A stretch of DNA of 64,000 nt, from NCBI RefSeq assembly GCF_900184255.1, contig NZ_LT854639.1:308809-372808 (forward strand), in the 5' to 3' direction. The notes below the pieces were generated by a model. That model was not told the DNA's origin. It did no database searches and saw only the letters and a list, made by a program, of their open reading frames with translations. A program made the translations under genes and the position numbers. How positions within the stretch are numbered: the stretch's first letter is position 1; each line of letters opens with the position of its first letter. Positions 1-9,268 of the stretch are shown one piece after another. Source of the DNA: Haloimpatiens massiliensis (GTDB lineage: Bacteria > Bacillota > Clostridia > Clostridiales > Clostridiaceae).

Positions 1-180
1 CTTAAATCACCTTTTATGTTTTCACTATATTTTTATTATTTTTATATTATTTCTATATTTCTGTATTATTTTTATATGATGTTTTAAATATTGATTCCAT
101 GACTATCTTTGTAGGCACTTGCATTATTCTATCTTTTCTTATTGGTATTACTAATGGTCTTTTACTAGCATCTTTCTTAT

Positions 181-350
181 ATATACTCCACCCAATCTTC
201 TAATCTACTTTTCATAAGTATTTTCATTGGTACATCTATTTTTGCCACTAAAACTTCACTTCTTCATTATTTATATTTTACCATATTGGCACCTTAAATA
301 AACCATATACTTTCTCTTTGCATATATAATATTTTTCATTATTGCCACTT
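181..350. repeat. Copy of the segment upstream of the AAA-ATPase gene
   Basis: This stretch closely resembles about 190 bases just upstream of the AAA-ATPase/PD-(D/E)XK gene further right (6238-6425). Shared words include tttaccatattg and atatataatattttt. No matching ATPase gene remains here, so it looks like the upstream flank of a lost or unfinished second copy, or a repeat that travels with such genes. Bases 1-180 are AT-rich and show nothing I can name. Confidence 0.6.
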
Positions 351-505
351 CTACAAATTTTACACACATAATTTGTTTTATTTTCTTTATACAAATAGAA
401 ATGAAGGTAAAAAGACCACATAGATTAAAGTCTCCTATAGGCTACTTCATCTATGTGGTCTTGTATTTTTATTATATTATTAATAAAAATTGAACGAACG
501 GGGTA
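350..505. repeat. Family A repeat, copy 1 (hairpin; likely terminator)
   Basis: The core is a hairpin: aagaccacatagat pairs with atctatgtggtctt about 25 bases later. Read on the minus strand it is followed by a T run, so it can terminate the solute-binding protein gene that ends beside it. The leader (ctacaaattttacacacat) and the hairpin match the other family A copies. The conserved tail is worn, with a recognisable ggggtactt before it runs into the gene end. Confidence 0.7.
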
Positions 506-509
506 CTTC

Positions 510-1871
510 TTATTTACCGAATGCTTTTTTTGCTTCATCTAATTCTTCTCTAGCTTTTTTTTCTGCGTCACTTAATGCTTTTTTTGTATCTTTATTTCCT
601 GATATTATTTCATTTAATGCCTTAGCCATATTATCGTGTATAGCATATCCATTTAATACTTTAGGATCACAGTAACCATATTCAAATTCCTTAGATGCTT
701 CCCCTTTGGCTGGATTTTCTTTTTCTACATAAGCCTTAAATTCTTGTGAATTTATAACTGAATTTCTAAGTGGTAAATATCCTGACTTCGTAGCCCATTT
801 TAACTGTGATTCTTTTTCCATAAAGAATTTTAAATATTCAAAAGCTGCTAGTTTTTCTTCTGATGAAGGAGTATTAAATATCGCCACATCTGTACCTGAA
901 AATAATGCTGCTTTTTTCTTTCCTTCTGGTAATACCGCTGTTTTAAAGTTTACGTTATTTCCTTTACAAGCCTTTATTATATCTGGTAGTGCGGATATAG
1001 AAGAGATACCCATTGCTGCTTCTCCTCTACTAAAAGCACCTGTCATGTATTTTTCTTCATTATCTACTTTTGCATAACCGTCTTTAATTAATCCTGATAA
1101 GAAATCAAAAGCTGCTACACCTTCTTCTGAATTAAAAAGAAGTTGGTCTTTTTCTTCATTTATTAAATGTCCACCAGCTTGTTCCACCCAAAAGCTTGAA
1201 TCTATACCTACAGATTTGTTTAATCCAAATCCGTATATGTCATTTTTTCCATCTCCATTAGTATCTAAAGTTAATTTTTTAGATGCTTCTTTTAATTCAT
1301 CCCAATTAGTTGGAACTTCTACATTATGTTTTTTTAATAAATCTTCGTTATAGAAAAGAAGATATGTACCTTTATTAAATGGAAGTGAATAATGTTTTCC
1401 ATTCCACATTCCGTTATCTCTTATAAACTGTGGTATATCATTCCATACTTCTTTATCAAATCCTACTTTTTCATTTTCTATATATGGATTTAGGTTTTCC
1501 ACTAAATCATTCATAACATAAGCTGTTAATCTATTTGGATATATCATAGTCAATGCTGGTAATTTTTTAGATTTTGCAGCACCATCTAATTTTGAGAATA
1601 ATTCTTTATAATGTCCTTGATACACCAAATTTACTGTTATTTTCCCTTCATTTTTCTTGTTAAAATCCTCTGTTATTTCCTTAAGTGCCGCTTCATTGTC
1701 ACCGTTCATTGCATGCCAAAATTCGATAGTAACAGGATCTTTTATTTCTGTTGCTATTGATACTTTCTCTTCTTTATTTTTTGCTGCATCCTCTTGCTTA
1801 TTACCACAAGCTGCTAATCCCAAGGTTAGAGTACAAGCTGCGATAATAGCTGTCAATTTTTTAAACTTCAT
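510..1871 (-). CDS. ABC transporter substrate-binding lipoprotein (family 1, sugar/glycerol-phosphate type)
   Basis: Predicted extracellular solute-binding protein that would capture a sugar, oligosaccharide or glycerol-3-phosphate and deliver it to a membrane permease pair. The N-terminus is a lipoprotein signal (charged KFKK, hydrophobic stretch, LAAC with Cys22 as the lipid site). The body has the family-1 pattern EFWHAMNG near residue 50, then YPNRLTAYV and FSRGEAAMGISSI. The length of 453 residues is normal. A good Shine-Dalgarno (aggtagcaaaATG) supports the start. Both permease genes downstream in the usual operon are damaged, so this protein may have no partner encoded here. Substrate is inferred only; UgpB-like or maltose-type are equally possible. 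Confidence 0.88.
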   Translation of the reverse strand: MKFKKLTAIIAACTLTLGLAACGNKQEDAAKNKEEKVSIATEIKDPVTIEFWHAMNGDNEAALKEITEDFNKKNEGKITVNLVYQGHYKELFSKLDGAAKSKKLPALTMIYPNRLTAYVMNDLVENLNPYIENEKVGFDKEVWNDIPQFIRDNGMWNGKHYSLPFNKGTYLLFYNEDLLKKHNVEVPTNWDELKEASKKLTLDTNGDGKNDIYGFGLNKSVGIDSSFWVEQAGGHLINEEKDQLLFNSEEGVAAFDFLSGLIKDGYAKVDNEEKYMTGAFSRGEAAMGISSISALPDIIKACKGNNVNFKTAVLPEGKKKAALFSGTDVAIFNTPSSEEKLAAFEYLKFFMEKESQLKWATKSGYLPLRNSVINSQEFKAYVEKENPAKGEASKEFEYGYCDPKVLNGYAIHDNMAKALNEIISGNKDTKKALSDAEKKAREELDEAKKAFGK

Positions 1872-2146
1872 TTTGCTACCTCCTATTTAGTTGTATATAT
1901 TTTTTTATATAAATTTTATTGATATACATAATAAATTAATCACTGAACTCTCACACATAAAGTTTAAACTCTCCATTAGATTAATAAGGGTCTTTAATTT
2001 AAAAAACTCTTTGAGTTTTATCCTTAACTCTTACTTCTCAACTCTTACCTATTACTTATTTTATGAATATTACCTATTACTTACCTGGAAATTTCAATTA
2101 TAGTTAGTTTCTAAAAGAACTTTATTCTTCCCTTAAAATTTTGATT

Positions 2147-2970
2147 TTAACCTTTTATTCCAGATTTAGTCATACCTGATATAATGTATTTCTGCAATAC
2201 AAAATACACTATAATTATTGGAATTATTATCATGGTAACTGCTGCCATTAATAAATGATAATCAGCCCCTGCTTCTGAGGTAAATGTCATAAGTCCAACT
2301 GGAAGTGTTCGCATATTTGGCACATTTGTCACAATAAGTGGCCACAAAAATTCATTCCAGCTATTTATAATCCTTAATAAGGCTATAGTTATCAAGGCCG
2401 GTTTGGCTATTGGAACCATTATCCTCCACAAAAACTTAAAGTCACTGCATCCATCTAATTTAGCTGCACTATAGAGTATCTCTGGTATACCTAAGAAAAA
2501 TTGTCTAAGTAAAAATATAGAAAATACACTTACAGTCCATGGTACAATAAGCCCTTTATAGGTATTCATCCATCCTATTTTAGATATAGTTATATAATTA
2601 GGTATTAATATAACCTCTCCCGGTATCATCATGGTTCCAATAAATATGGAGAATATTATATCTCTTCCCCAAAACTTAACCCTAGAAAAAGCAAAGGCTG
2701 CCAAAACAGTAGTGACAACAGTGCCTAAGGTTATTCCTAAAGTTATAAGTACACTGTTTAAAAAATATCTTAATAAAGGTATTTTATTTTGAACTTCTAC
2801 ATAATTTTCCCCATAATTTTAGATGGTATCCATTTAGGTGGCATCAAAAATACTTCATTAAAAGGCTTTAATGATGTACTTATCATCCAAATAAAAGGTA
2901 TTACAGTGATAATGCACCCTAGTATTAATACCATATAAATGAAAGATTTCTTTAAAATATTTTTTATCAT
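2147..2970 (-). pseudogene. ABC sugar permease, MalG/UgpE type, frameshifted
   Basis: Inner-membrane permease half of the same transporter as the binding protein downstream. The coding signal starts at an ATG preceded by gggagatt, giving a first membrane helix and the segment TSLKPFNEVFLMPPKWIPSK. It then loses frame at the T run at about 2817-2820 (one base short). The other frame continues with NYGENYVEVQNKIPLLRYF and the rest of the permease, including the EAA loop that contacts the ATPase (EILYSAAKLDGCSDF). One restored base would give a protein of about 274 residues. Without repair, only a C-terminal fragment could be made, from an internal ATG. It could also be a sequencing error in a homopolymer. 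Confidence 0.8.
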
Positions 2971-3009
2971 AATACAATCTCCCTATAAAATACGGTTCAA
3001 ATTTATAAA

Positions 3010-3426
3010 TTAATGATATTCTACTTTTTTCTTACCTATATAAAATTGAACTAAATTAAATAAACTTATTATTATAAATAAAATAAATACCGCTGCAGAC
3101 GCAATACCATATTGATATTGGTTATAAAATTTGTTGTATATGTAATAAACCATTGTAAGACAACTATTTAAAGGTCCTGGCTGCTTGTCAAACAATGCAA
3201 ACACCTCACCAAATACCTTAAACGAACTTATCAATGTCATGATACACACAAAAAATATAGTTGGCGATAAAAGTGGTATAGTTATATTTTTGATTCTTTG
3301 CCACTTACCAGCTCCATCTATCTTAGCAGCAAAATTATATTGTTCATCTATATTTTGAAGACCTGCTAAAAATATAACTATATTATATCCAAGACTTTTC
3401 CATACACTTAATATAATTAAACTAGT
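3010..3426 (-). pseudogene. ABC sugar permease, MalF/UgpA type, 5'-truncated
   Basis: C-terminal part of the partner permease. The open frame runs from just after a TAA and begins inside the membrane domain (LSVWKSLGYNIVIFLAGLQN). It has the EAA loop (NFAAKIDGAGKWQRIKNI), the last two helices and a basic tail (GKKKVEYH). About 139 codons remain of the roughly 290 expected. No start codon or ribosome site precedes the homologous part, so the first half is deleted. The upstream bases look unrelated to transporters, which places a deletion or rearrangement junction at about 3427. The companion MalG-type gene is frameshifted as well, so the uptake system is probably dead. Confidence 0.8.
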
Positions 3427-3476
3427 TTAAATTTTATAGTTAAATTATCTATTTTTAAATTCACTTTATCACCATC

Positions 3477-4025
3477 CTAAAGCAAAGCCTTGTATATATC
3501 CTCTATATTATTTTCATCTAGACCCATAATATTTATATTTAAATGTTTTTTTTCTAACATTTTTTTGATTTCTTCAATAAATATTCCTTCTTCATTTGAC
3601 ATACTTATGCTATCAATAACACTTTGAAGTTCTTCATTAGAAGAAAGCTCTCCACCCCACTTACCAACACAGGTTCTATTTACACCACAAGATGGACTCC
3701 CATCTATTCCTATAATACCCAATATTTCATAACCATTATTTTTATATTCCTCTATTTGTTCTAAATATATAGAGAACAATTTCTTACAGTGATTTCTAAA
3801 ATGTGGTGTATCAAACTGATTCTTAACATGTCCCCATCTATTAACTCCATAACAAGTTACTTCTGGACAAGGAAGCTGTACAATAGAAATGTTGTTATCA
3901 ACAAGCATTTTTAACAACTGTTTCTTTTTTTCATCTCTTTCTAAATTATTTTTTTCTCCATGATATTTCACCTTAGAACTTTTATTTAATATACAATGTG
4001 CTAACAATACTACCTTTTCTTTCAT
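3477..4025 (-). CDS. TudS-related (DUF523-like) putative desulfidase
   Basis: Small cytoplasmic protein of about 182 residues related to the DUF523/TudS group, some members of which remove sulfur from thiouracil using an iron-sulfur cluster. Conserved-looking cysteines lie in AHCILNKSSKVK near the N-terminus, LPCPEVTCYG in the middle and GSPSCGVNRTC later; SPSCG is the family hallmark. The start is taken as ATG-AAA-GAA-AAG because ggaagggg sits just upstream. A longer reading by seven codons would begin inside that ribosome site. It stands alone between a dead permease gene and repeats. The reaction in this organism is inferred. Confidence 0.65.
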   Translation of the reverse strand: MKEKVVLLAHCILNKSSKVKYHGEKNNLERDEKKKQLLKMLVDNNISIVQLPCPEVTCYGVNRWGHVKNQFDTPHFRNHCKKLFSIYLEQIEEYKNNGYEILGIIGIDGSPSCGVNRTCVGKWGGELSSNEELQSVIDSISMSNEEGIFIEEIKKMLEKKHLNINIMGLDENNIEDIYKALL

Positions 4026-4216
4026 TACTTTCCCCTTCCATGTCATTTGCTTTTAAATTCATATTTATTCATAAGATTTTATAATCCGTAGTAAATTACA
4101 TTTTATAATATAAAAAAACAAATTTCTAATACATATATTAAATACATTAATATTCATATATTGGAATTTTAAATATATCAAAGGTATAATATGGTTAATA
4201 AAAATTACACCCCCTA

Positions 4217-4333
4217 AAAAGCTATAAAATCAATACCTTCAACGACTATACTCAAAGGAAATATGCTTTTACTAAGCTAGAAAAGGCACTACTGTGTAAT
4301 ACTAGTTACGAGTATGGGAAGATTTTAGAATAA
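4217..4333 (+). pseudogene. 3' fragment of the HTH gene found at 8407-9003
   Basis: These 39 codons match the last 39 codons of the helix-turn-helix gene further right. The reading is KSYKINTFNDYTQRKYAF and onward, ending ILE-stop, against KSYKTNTFNDYTQRKYDF ending VLE-stop. It has no start or promoter and lies beside a family A repeat, as the intact gene does. It is a duplicated gene end that moved with, or was left by, the repeat. Confidence 0.8.
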
Positions 4334-4354
4334 GGAATTATTTAACTGGCATAA

Positions 4355-4478
4355 AAAAAGCCACAAAAAAAGACCGCATAGATTAAAATATAGTTTACTT
4401 CATCTATGTAGTCTTGTGTTTTTGTTTGTTGTATTATTGGTGAAAATCAACCTATAGGAGTGCTACCAAAAAAGGCTA
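4355..4478. repeat. Family A repeat, copy 2
   Basis: The hairpin (gaccgcatagatt with complementary atctatgtagtc) is followed by the conserved tail, seen as attggtgaaaatcaac, aggagtgctacc, aaaaaaggct. The tail overlaps the TAG stop codon of the AAA-ATPase gene on the minus strand. Confidence 0.75.
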
Positions 4479-6170
4479 TACTTCTACAGTATAAATATCT
4501 TTTTTACCTACCACAATAATAAGAGCTGTCTTTAAGCCATCTTCTCCAAGTTGTTCTTTAACCATTTTGCTTTCTGCATAACCCTTAAGCTGGTTTAATC
4601 CCTCTTCTTTTACTTTCTCTAGGGTGTTTCTTTCACTTTCCTTTATATATTTTAATTCTATAATCCACTGAAATTTTGTTATATCTTTAAATTGAATTTT
4701 TCTCTTAAGCATTATATCTACATAGCCTTTGTTGTTTTCCGCTTCACTTTGTATGAAATAAGTGCCATCTATGCCTAAAAGGGTTAAAAACATCATTTTA
4801 ATGTGCTTTTCATCCATTTGCATTAAATCTCTATTGGATAAATCCTCTAGTATTTTACTTATAATTTCCACCAAAGGTTCTATGTTTCCATAAGCTCTCA
4901 TTTCAGTTATTGCATCTCTAACATCTTTTATTTGTATATTATATTCTAAGTTCATCCTTTGGAAATACTGTTCCCAATAAATTGTTTTTATCACGTAATT
5001 AGGTACTTTAAGTATAGTACCACTAAGTCCTTGACCCTTTATTGTAAGCATACCTAAATAAAACAATAGGGATTTGAAATTTTCACTTACACTATACATA
5101 GTATGAATATTAAATCTATCCACTAGCATAGTAGAGGTTTCTCCTTTATTCATTATTTCCTCTAAAGCTCCCCTATCATTAAAATTATAAGCCAGCTGAT
5201 TAACTCTTCCATAATCCGTTTTTACATTATTGTCTATCATCTCTTTTGGATAACGATTATACATCAAATAATTATCTAAAAAATACATGGACATATCTGG
5301 ATTAAAAACTGATTTACTATTTTCATTAAATTTATATCCATCATAATAAGTAGTCATATCAGTACATATTTTTTCTCTAAGCTCTGTATCCTTTATATTT
5401 ACTTCGTCCATAATCCATGATAATTCTTCCCTTGTAAATCCCATCATGGCATTAAGATTTTCATCTAATGTATAATTTCTAGTTATATTAAATCCACTAG
5501 TTAAATCATCCAGCATTATAGGACTTACACCTGTCATAAATATCCTGTTAAAATTATCCATGGTTGCATCCTTTAAAGCCTTATAGAACACCTTAACAAA
5601 TCCTTCACCATGAAGAATACTTTCATAAGTACTTTGTTTTCCTCCTGTGATTAGTTCATTGGCAAAATTATCATATTCGTCTATTAAAACAAATACGGGC
5701 ATCTTTATTTTACTAGCTAACAGGGATATATATTGAACTATTACTTCAGCACTGTTTACCTTTTTTGGAATAATACTATCTCCTAATAAATCTGAATACT
5801 GGTTTACAAATTTCGTTGCAGAAACAATAACTTTTGAATTAAAACTATTTCTTAACTCTTCTTCACCATGACCTGCATCTATTCCAGCAAAACTAATTTT
5901 CCAAATAAGGAACTTATTTTTCTCTTCTGTAGGATTTTTTCCTATATATAAATCCCCAAATAATTCCTGAAATTTATCTTTTTTATTTATATCATAATAA
6001 TTTTCTAACATAGATATAAATAAACTCTTTCCAAACCTTCTTGGCCTTATAAAAAACTGATAAGGAGCATATCTATCTAAAATTTCTATATATGAAGTTT
6101 TATCTACATATAGATAGTTTTTTTCTCTTAAAACCTGAAAATTAGAAATACCATAAGGTATTCTTTTCAT
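4476..6170 (-). CDS. AAA-ATPase-like / PD-(D/E)XK nuclease-like protein
   Basis: About 564 residues. The N-terminus is an AAA-ATPase-like domain with the family signature IPYGISNFQVLREKNYLYVDKT, a Walker A of the form RPRRFGKS (near residue 50) and a Walker B VFVLIDEYDNF (near 165). The C-terminus has a PD-(D/E)XK-like core, GYVDIMLK followed by FQWIIELKYIK. The family is common in multiple copies in Clostridia and Bacteroidetes; its function is not established, though mobile or defence roles have been suggested. The start is the ATG rather than a GTG four codons earlier, because aggagt lies at proper distance only for the ATG. The flanking DNA on both sides is repeated elsewhere in the window, which suggests mobility. 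Confidence 0.85.
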   Translation of the reverse strand: MKRIPYGISNFQVLREKNYLYVDKTSYIEILDRYAPYQFFIRPRRFGKSLFISMLENYYDINKKDKFQELFGDLYIGKNPTEEKNKFLIWKISFAGIDAGHGEEELRNSFNSKVIVSATKFVNQYSDLLGDSIIPKKVNSAEVIVQYISLLASKIKMPVFVLIDEYDNFANELITGGKQSTYESILHGEGFVKVFYKALKDATMDNFNRIFMTGVSPIMLDDLTSGFNITRNYTLDENLNAMMGFTREELSWIMDEVNIKDTELREKICTDMTTYYDGYKFNENSKSVFNPDMSMYFLDNYLMYNRYPKEMIDNNVKTDYGRVNQLAYNFNDRGALEEIMNKGETSTMLVDRFNIHTMYSVSENFKSLLFYLGMLTIKGQGLSGTILKVPNYVIKTIYWEQYFQRMNLEYNIQIKDVRDAITEMRAYGNIEPLVEIISKILEDLSNRDLMQMDEKHIKMMFLTLLGIDGTYFIQSEAENNKGYVDIMLKRKIQFKDITKFQWIIELKYIKESERNTLEKVKEEGLNQLKGYAESKMVKEQLGEDGLKTALIIVVGKKDIYTVEV

Positions 6171-6237
6171 AATTCTACTCACACTCCTAACTTTGTTGTG
6201 TTTATTTAAATTATTTTTTATATTTTCACTATTTTTG

Positions 6238-6425
6238 TATTATTTTTATATTATGCTTCACCCAATGTTTTAATCTACTTTGCATAAGTCTTTTCATTGA
6301 TACATCCATTTTTGACACTAAACCTTATTTCTCCTTATTTATATTTTACCATATTGACAACTTAAATAAACAATATACTTACTCTTTGAATATATAATAT
6401 TTTTGAATTATTACCGGTTATGTAA
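6238..6425. repeat. Upstream segment of the AAA-ATPase gene, duplicated at 181-350
   Basis: About 190 bases with high similarity to 181-350, including caccca-t-tttaatctactt, cattga/gtacat and tttaccatattg. Only here does it lie in front of an intact ATPase gene, so it may hold that gene's promoter. Confidence 0.6.
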
Positions 6426-6476
6426 ATTCTACGCATTATTGGCTTTGTTTTTTATTGAATTTTTTCCAAAACATTT

Positions 6477-7766
6477 TTATTTATACTCTAACAAAATATA
6501 TCGCTCGCTACCATTTTCATTTATCTTTTTAACCTTTGCTCTAACCATTTCTATTTTATCTCCGTCAAACTTATCTTTGTAGATTTTTTCTGCATTATCA
6601 AAATTTAATGAATAATAATCGTAATCCAAATCAATTTTTTGATTATATTCATTAGTATGATAATTTTTAGCATATATATAATATTGGTTATTTCCTATAT
6701 CCTCCATTTTGTAAACAACAGAGTAATCTATCGGACACTCGCCATCGCCGTGCATTTTGTAATAATATCCATTTTTATATTCATATATATCATTATAAGC
6801 CTTTTGTATTGATTGATGTTTAATACTATTTATATTAAAATATTTTTTCACTGCATATTCAATATAGTCCTTTTTAAGTTTATCGTGAAGATTCTCAAAT
6901 TCAAAATAATTAGCTCCTTTTGAAAAGATTCCTCTGTAATGGTTTCTATAATTATGCCAAAAACCAAATAGTATTAGTTGTTCATTAGATATCTTACCTT
7001 CCGCAAATTTCATATCATATGGAATCTCCGCAAAATTACTCATAAAAATATTAAACTTTCTTTGCAATTCTTGATTAAGAATTATCTCCTTGTTTTTTAC
7101 ATTATACTTATAGGTTATTTCATTACTTATATTATTTTTGTTGTTAATAACCATAACTCTTAAAGTTATGCTACCATTTTTACTTAATTTAATCTTTTCA
7201 TTATATTTTTGCGAATTTTTATTTGGATTCGTGCCATCCATTGTATAATATATACTACAATTCTCAGGTGCATTTATTGTTATATAATCACCAAAGTGCA
7301 TTTCTCCGCCCTTAGGGTTAACATTTATTACTAACGTTTTTCTAATTTCTTTTTCTGATTCATCTATAAGTCTTTCAACCCTTTTATCCTTAGTTAAATT
7401 ATAGTATTTTTTTACTGTTGTATAGGCATCTTCTATTCTATTACCTCTCTTATATAAATTATAAAGTTCAATATTAGCTTCATAGTAATCCGGCTTATTA
7501 TTTATTACACTAACAAGTTCTTTTTCAGCCTCATTATAATTATTCATTTTAATATAAGATTTAGCTAAGCCAAACTTAGCTTCTATGCCTAGTTTACTAT
7601 CATTCTCCAATTTCTTAAATATATCAATTGCTTTAGAAGTTTGTCCATTATTCAAATATTCATTAGCCTTGCTCAAACTTCTTTTATTGCTACCACTAAA
7701 TAATAAAATTAAAATAGCAATCAGACTTATTATAAAAACTAAAACTCCAATAATCTTTTTATTCAT
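6477..7766 (-). CDS. Membrane-anchored TPR protein with chitobiase C-terminal-like domain
   Basis: About 429 residues. An N-terminal membrane anchor (KKIIGVLVFIISLIAILILL) is followed by tetratricopeptide-like helices (residues about 30-130, e.g. YLNNGQTSKAIDIFKKLEN and AKSYIKMNNYNEAEKELV). A beta domain of the CHB_HEX_C type comes next (IYYTMDGTNPNKNS, residues about 160-225), then an uncharacterised C-terminal domain rich in Tyr and Asn. It would sit on the outer face of the membrane. Both ATGs two codons apart are possible; the second has better spacing to aggaa. No operon partner is visible. Function is unknown; the domain mix suggests a scaffold or envelope role. Confidence 0.75.
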   Translation of the reverse strand: MNKKIIGVLVFIISLIAILILLFSGSNKRSLSKANEYLNNGQTSKAIDIFKKLENDSKLGIEAKFGLAKSYIKMNNYNEAEKELVSVINNKPDYYEANIELYNLYKRGNRIEDAYTTVKKYYNLTKDKRVERLIDESEKEIRKTLVINVNPKGGEMHFGDYITINAPENCSIYYTMDGTNPNKNSQKYNEKIKLSKNGSITLRVMVINNKNNISNEITYKYNVKNKEIILNQELQRKFNIFMSNFAEIPYDMKFAEGKISNEQLILFGFWHNYRNHYRGIFSKGANYFEFENLHDKLKKDYIEYAVKKYFNINSIKHQSIQKAYNDIYEYKNGYYYKMHGDGECPIDYSVVYKMEDIGNNQYYIYAKNYHTNEYNQKIDLDYDYYSLNFDNAEKIYKDKFDGDKIEMVRAKVKKINENGSERYILLEYK

Positions 7767-7772
7767 ATACAT

Positions 7773-8400
7773 TCTTCCTTTACATTAGTATTTATGCATA
7801 AAATCATTATATCAAATTATTACATTTGCATATAATAATTATTCTTTATATTAATTTACATAATTTAAAATACAATAAAAACATTGAGTCTCCTAAGAAA
7901 AACTCAATGTCTTGGTTTAATATTTTTATCTGAGGCCTAATTCCCAAACTTTCTAGTAATATTACATTTTATCTATATTATACATATCATACCTTAATTA
8001 TACATTAACGCACTTTTATTTACAAGAAAACTTATGTATTCAATTTAAAAAATGAACTCCTGGGGTGGTAGTCAGTCTTTGTCACATCTAATACGACATG
8101 CCCGGTCTTCTGCAATACGACATCTGCGTTCACCATAATAAATACAAGGGAATAAATAAAAACTAAGTATATTTATAGTAATTCTTAATCAATTAGTTTT
8201 TAAGATATAACTTTTTTGATACACATTTTAAATGCGAATTTTTAATATAACTTTCTATTACATAATATAAACTAATTTCTCTAAAATAATAAAAAAACTT
8301 AAAAATTGAAGTGGAATTATATTCAAAAATACATATCTAGTTATTAGAAGGACAAACTCTAAGCTTTAAGCCTTAGACTTTAATAAAATAACTGGAGGTA
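7773..8400. other. Intergenic region, mostly AT-rich
   Basis: This is the shared upstream region of the divergent TPR-protein and HTH genes. It contains one hairpin (acattgagt at 7881-7889 pairing with actcaatgt at 7902-7910) that has a T-rich run on the minus side. It also has an unusually GC-rich patch at about 8057-8130 (cctggggtggtagtcag, then gacatgcccggtcttctgc) that partly resembles the tail of family A repeats. A good ribosome site (ggaggtactgaat) leads into the HTH gene. No gene is recognised. Confidence 0.5.
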
Positions 8401-8406
8401 CTGAAT

Positions 8407-9003
8407 ATGAGCTTTATATCAATTGATTCTGAGATTTTAAATACTAATATAGATGGACAAGCTTTAAAACTATACTGCCTATTAGAAAGCTACTGCTACG
8501 GAGATAAAAAAGATTGTTTTCCATCTCAAAATACTCTAGCTACTAGAATGAATAAAAGCATAAGAACAATACAGAGATACCTAAAAACTCTAAAAAATCT
8601 AGGCCTTGTTATAATAAAAAGACGTGGCTCTACCAGCAATCTGTACATATTGCCAAAGAAACTTAATAAAAAAGTACAGGAAACTGCTCAAAAAATACAA
8701 AAAAAATGCAGCGATTTTAGGGCTGCATTAAAAACTAGAAAAAGTAATGCTAATAAATCATCTATGAATATTCACAACACTGATTATAATATTAGTAATA
8801 ATACCAATAGTTGCAGTAATAACTCTTATAGTAACTACAGTAATATCCGTAATAACGGCCATAGCAATACCTTCAAAAATCACAAAAAAAGCTATAAAAC
8901 CAATACCTTCAACGATTATACTCAAAGAAAATATGATTTTAGTAAGCTAGAAAAGGCACTACTGGGTAATGCTAGTTTTGAGTATGAGGAGGTTTTGGAG
9001 TAG
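8407..9003 (+). CDS. Helix-turn-helix protein (HTH_36 / replication-initiator-like)
   Basis: Protein of 198 residues with an N-terminal winged helix-turn-helix (FPSQNTLATRMNKSIRTIQR, then LKTLKNLGLVIIKRR, residues about 35-80). Such domains occur in plasmid or phage replication proteins and in mobile-element regulators. The middle is a low-complexity Asn/Ser-rich linker (residues about 115-165), and the C-terminus is a short conserved tail (TFNDYTQRKYDFSKLEKALL). That tail is duplicated as a lone fragment at 4217-4333, also next to a family A repeat. The ribosome site ggaggtactgaatATG is strong. I infer a DNA-binding protein from a former mobile element; its target is unknown. Confidence 0.7.
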   Translation: MSFISIDSEILNTNIDGQALKLYCLLESYCYGDKKDCFPSQNTLATRMNKSIRTIQRYLKTLKNLGLVIIKRRGSTSNLYILPKKLNKKVQETAQKIQKKCSDFRAALKTRKSNANKSSMNIHNTDYNISNNTNSCSNNSYSNYSNIRNNGHSNTFKNHKKSYKTNTFNDYTQRKYDFSKLEKALLGNASFEYEEVLE

Positions 9004-9007
9004 ATTG

Positions 9008-9070
9008 AATTATTAAAATTTACATCCCAGGGGCGCTACCAGAAAAAGATTGGGGCTAAACAAAAGACTT
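9008..9070. repeat. Family A repeat, copy 3 (tail only)
   Basis: The tail segment (aaatttacatcccaggggcgct, shortened here by divergence, and caaaagactttttgggg) begins five bases after the HTH gene's stop codon. The hairpin part is missing. Confidence 0.6.
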
Positions 9071-9120
9071 TTTGGGGTTGCCATCAGTCCTGCAAAATAA
9101 AAAGCTCCCAAGGTAATACA

Positions 9121-9190
9121 CATCTCCTGCGATGGCTTCATCTATTTTTTCACTCTCAATAATTTTCTCTTTTACTTTTCCTATATACAT
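9121..9190 (-). pseudogene. Fragment of a RAYT transposase gene
   Basis: The minus strand reads MYIGKVKEKIIESEKID, resembling MYIGEKKEKIICSDKIL near the C-terminus of the intact RAYT protein at 11972-12562. About 20 codons are alike, and no start or stop context is present. It lies between two family A tails, so it is probably a leftover of a transposase copy. The match is short and the call tentative. Confidence 0.35.
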
Positions 9191-9191
9191 A

Positions 9192-9257
9192 AAATTATAC
9201 CCTAGGGGTGCTGACAAAAAAAGAATAGAGCGGAGGAGAAGACTTTTTTTGTTTGCT
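9192..9257. repeat. Family A repeat, copy 4 (tail only)
   Basis: The tail is aggggtgctgacaaaaaaag, then gcggaggagaagactttt, then tttgtttgct. It stops about 12 bases short of the dprA stop codon on the minus strand. Confidence 0.7.
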
Positions 9258-9268
9258 AGCTACCTGTT

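Noticed and set aside
7881..7910. Hairpin as terminator of a minus-strand gene
   Set aside because: The stem and T run face left, but no gene ends to its right on that strand, so it may be a leftover; listed only within the intergenic description.
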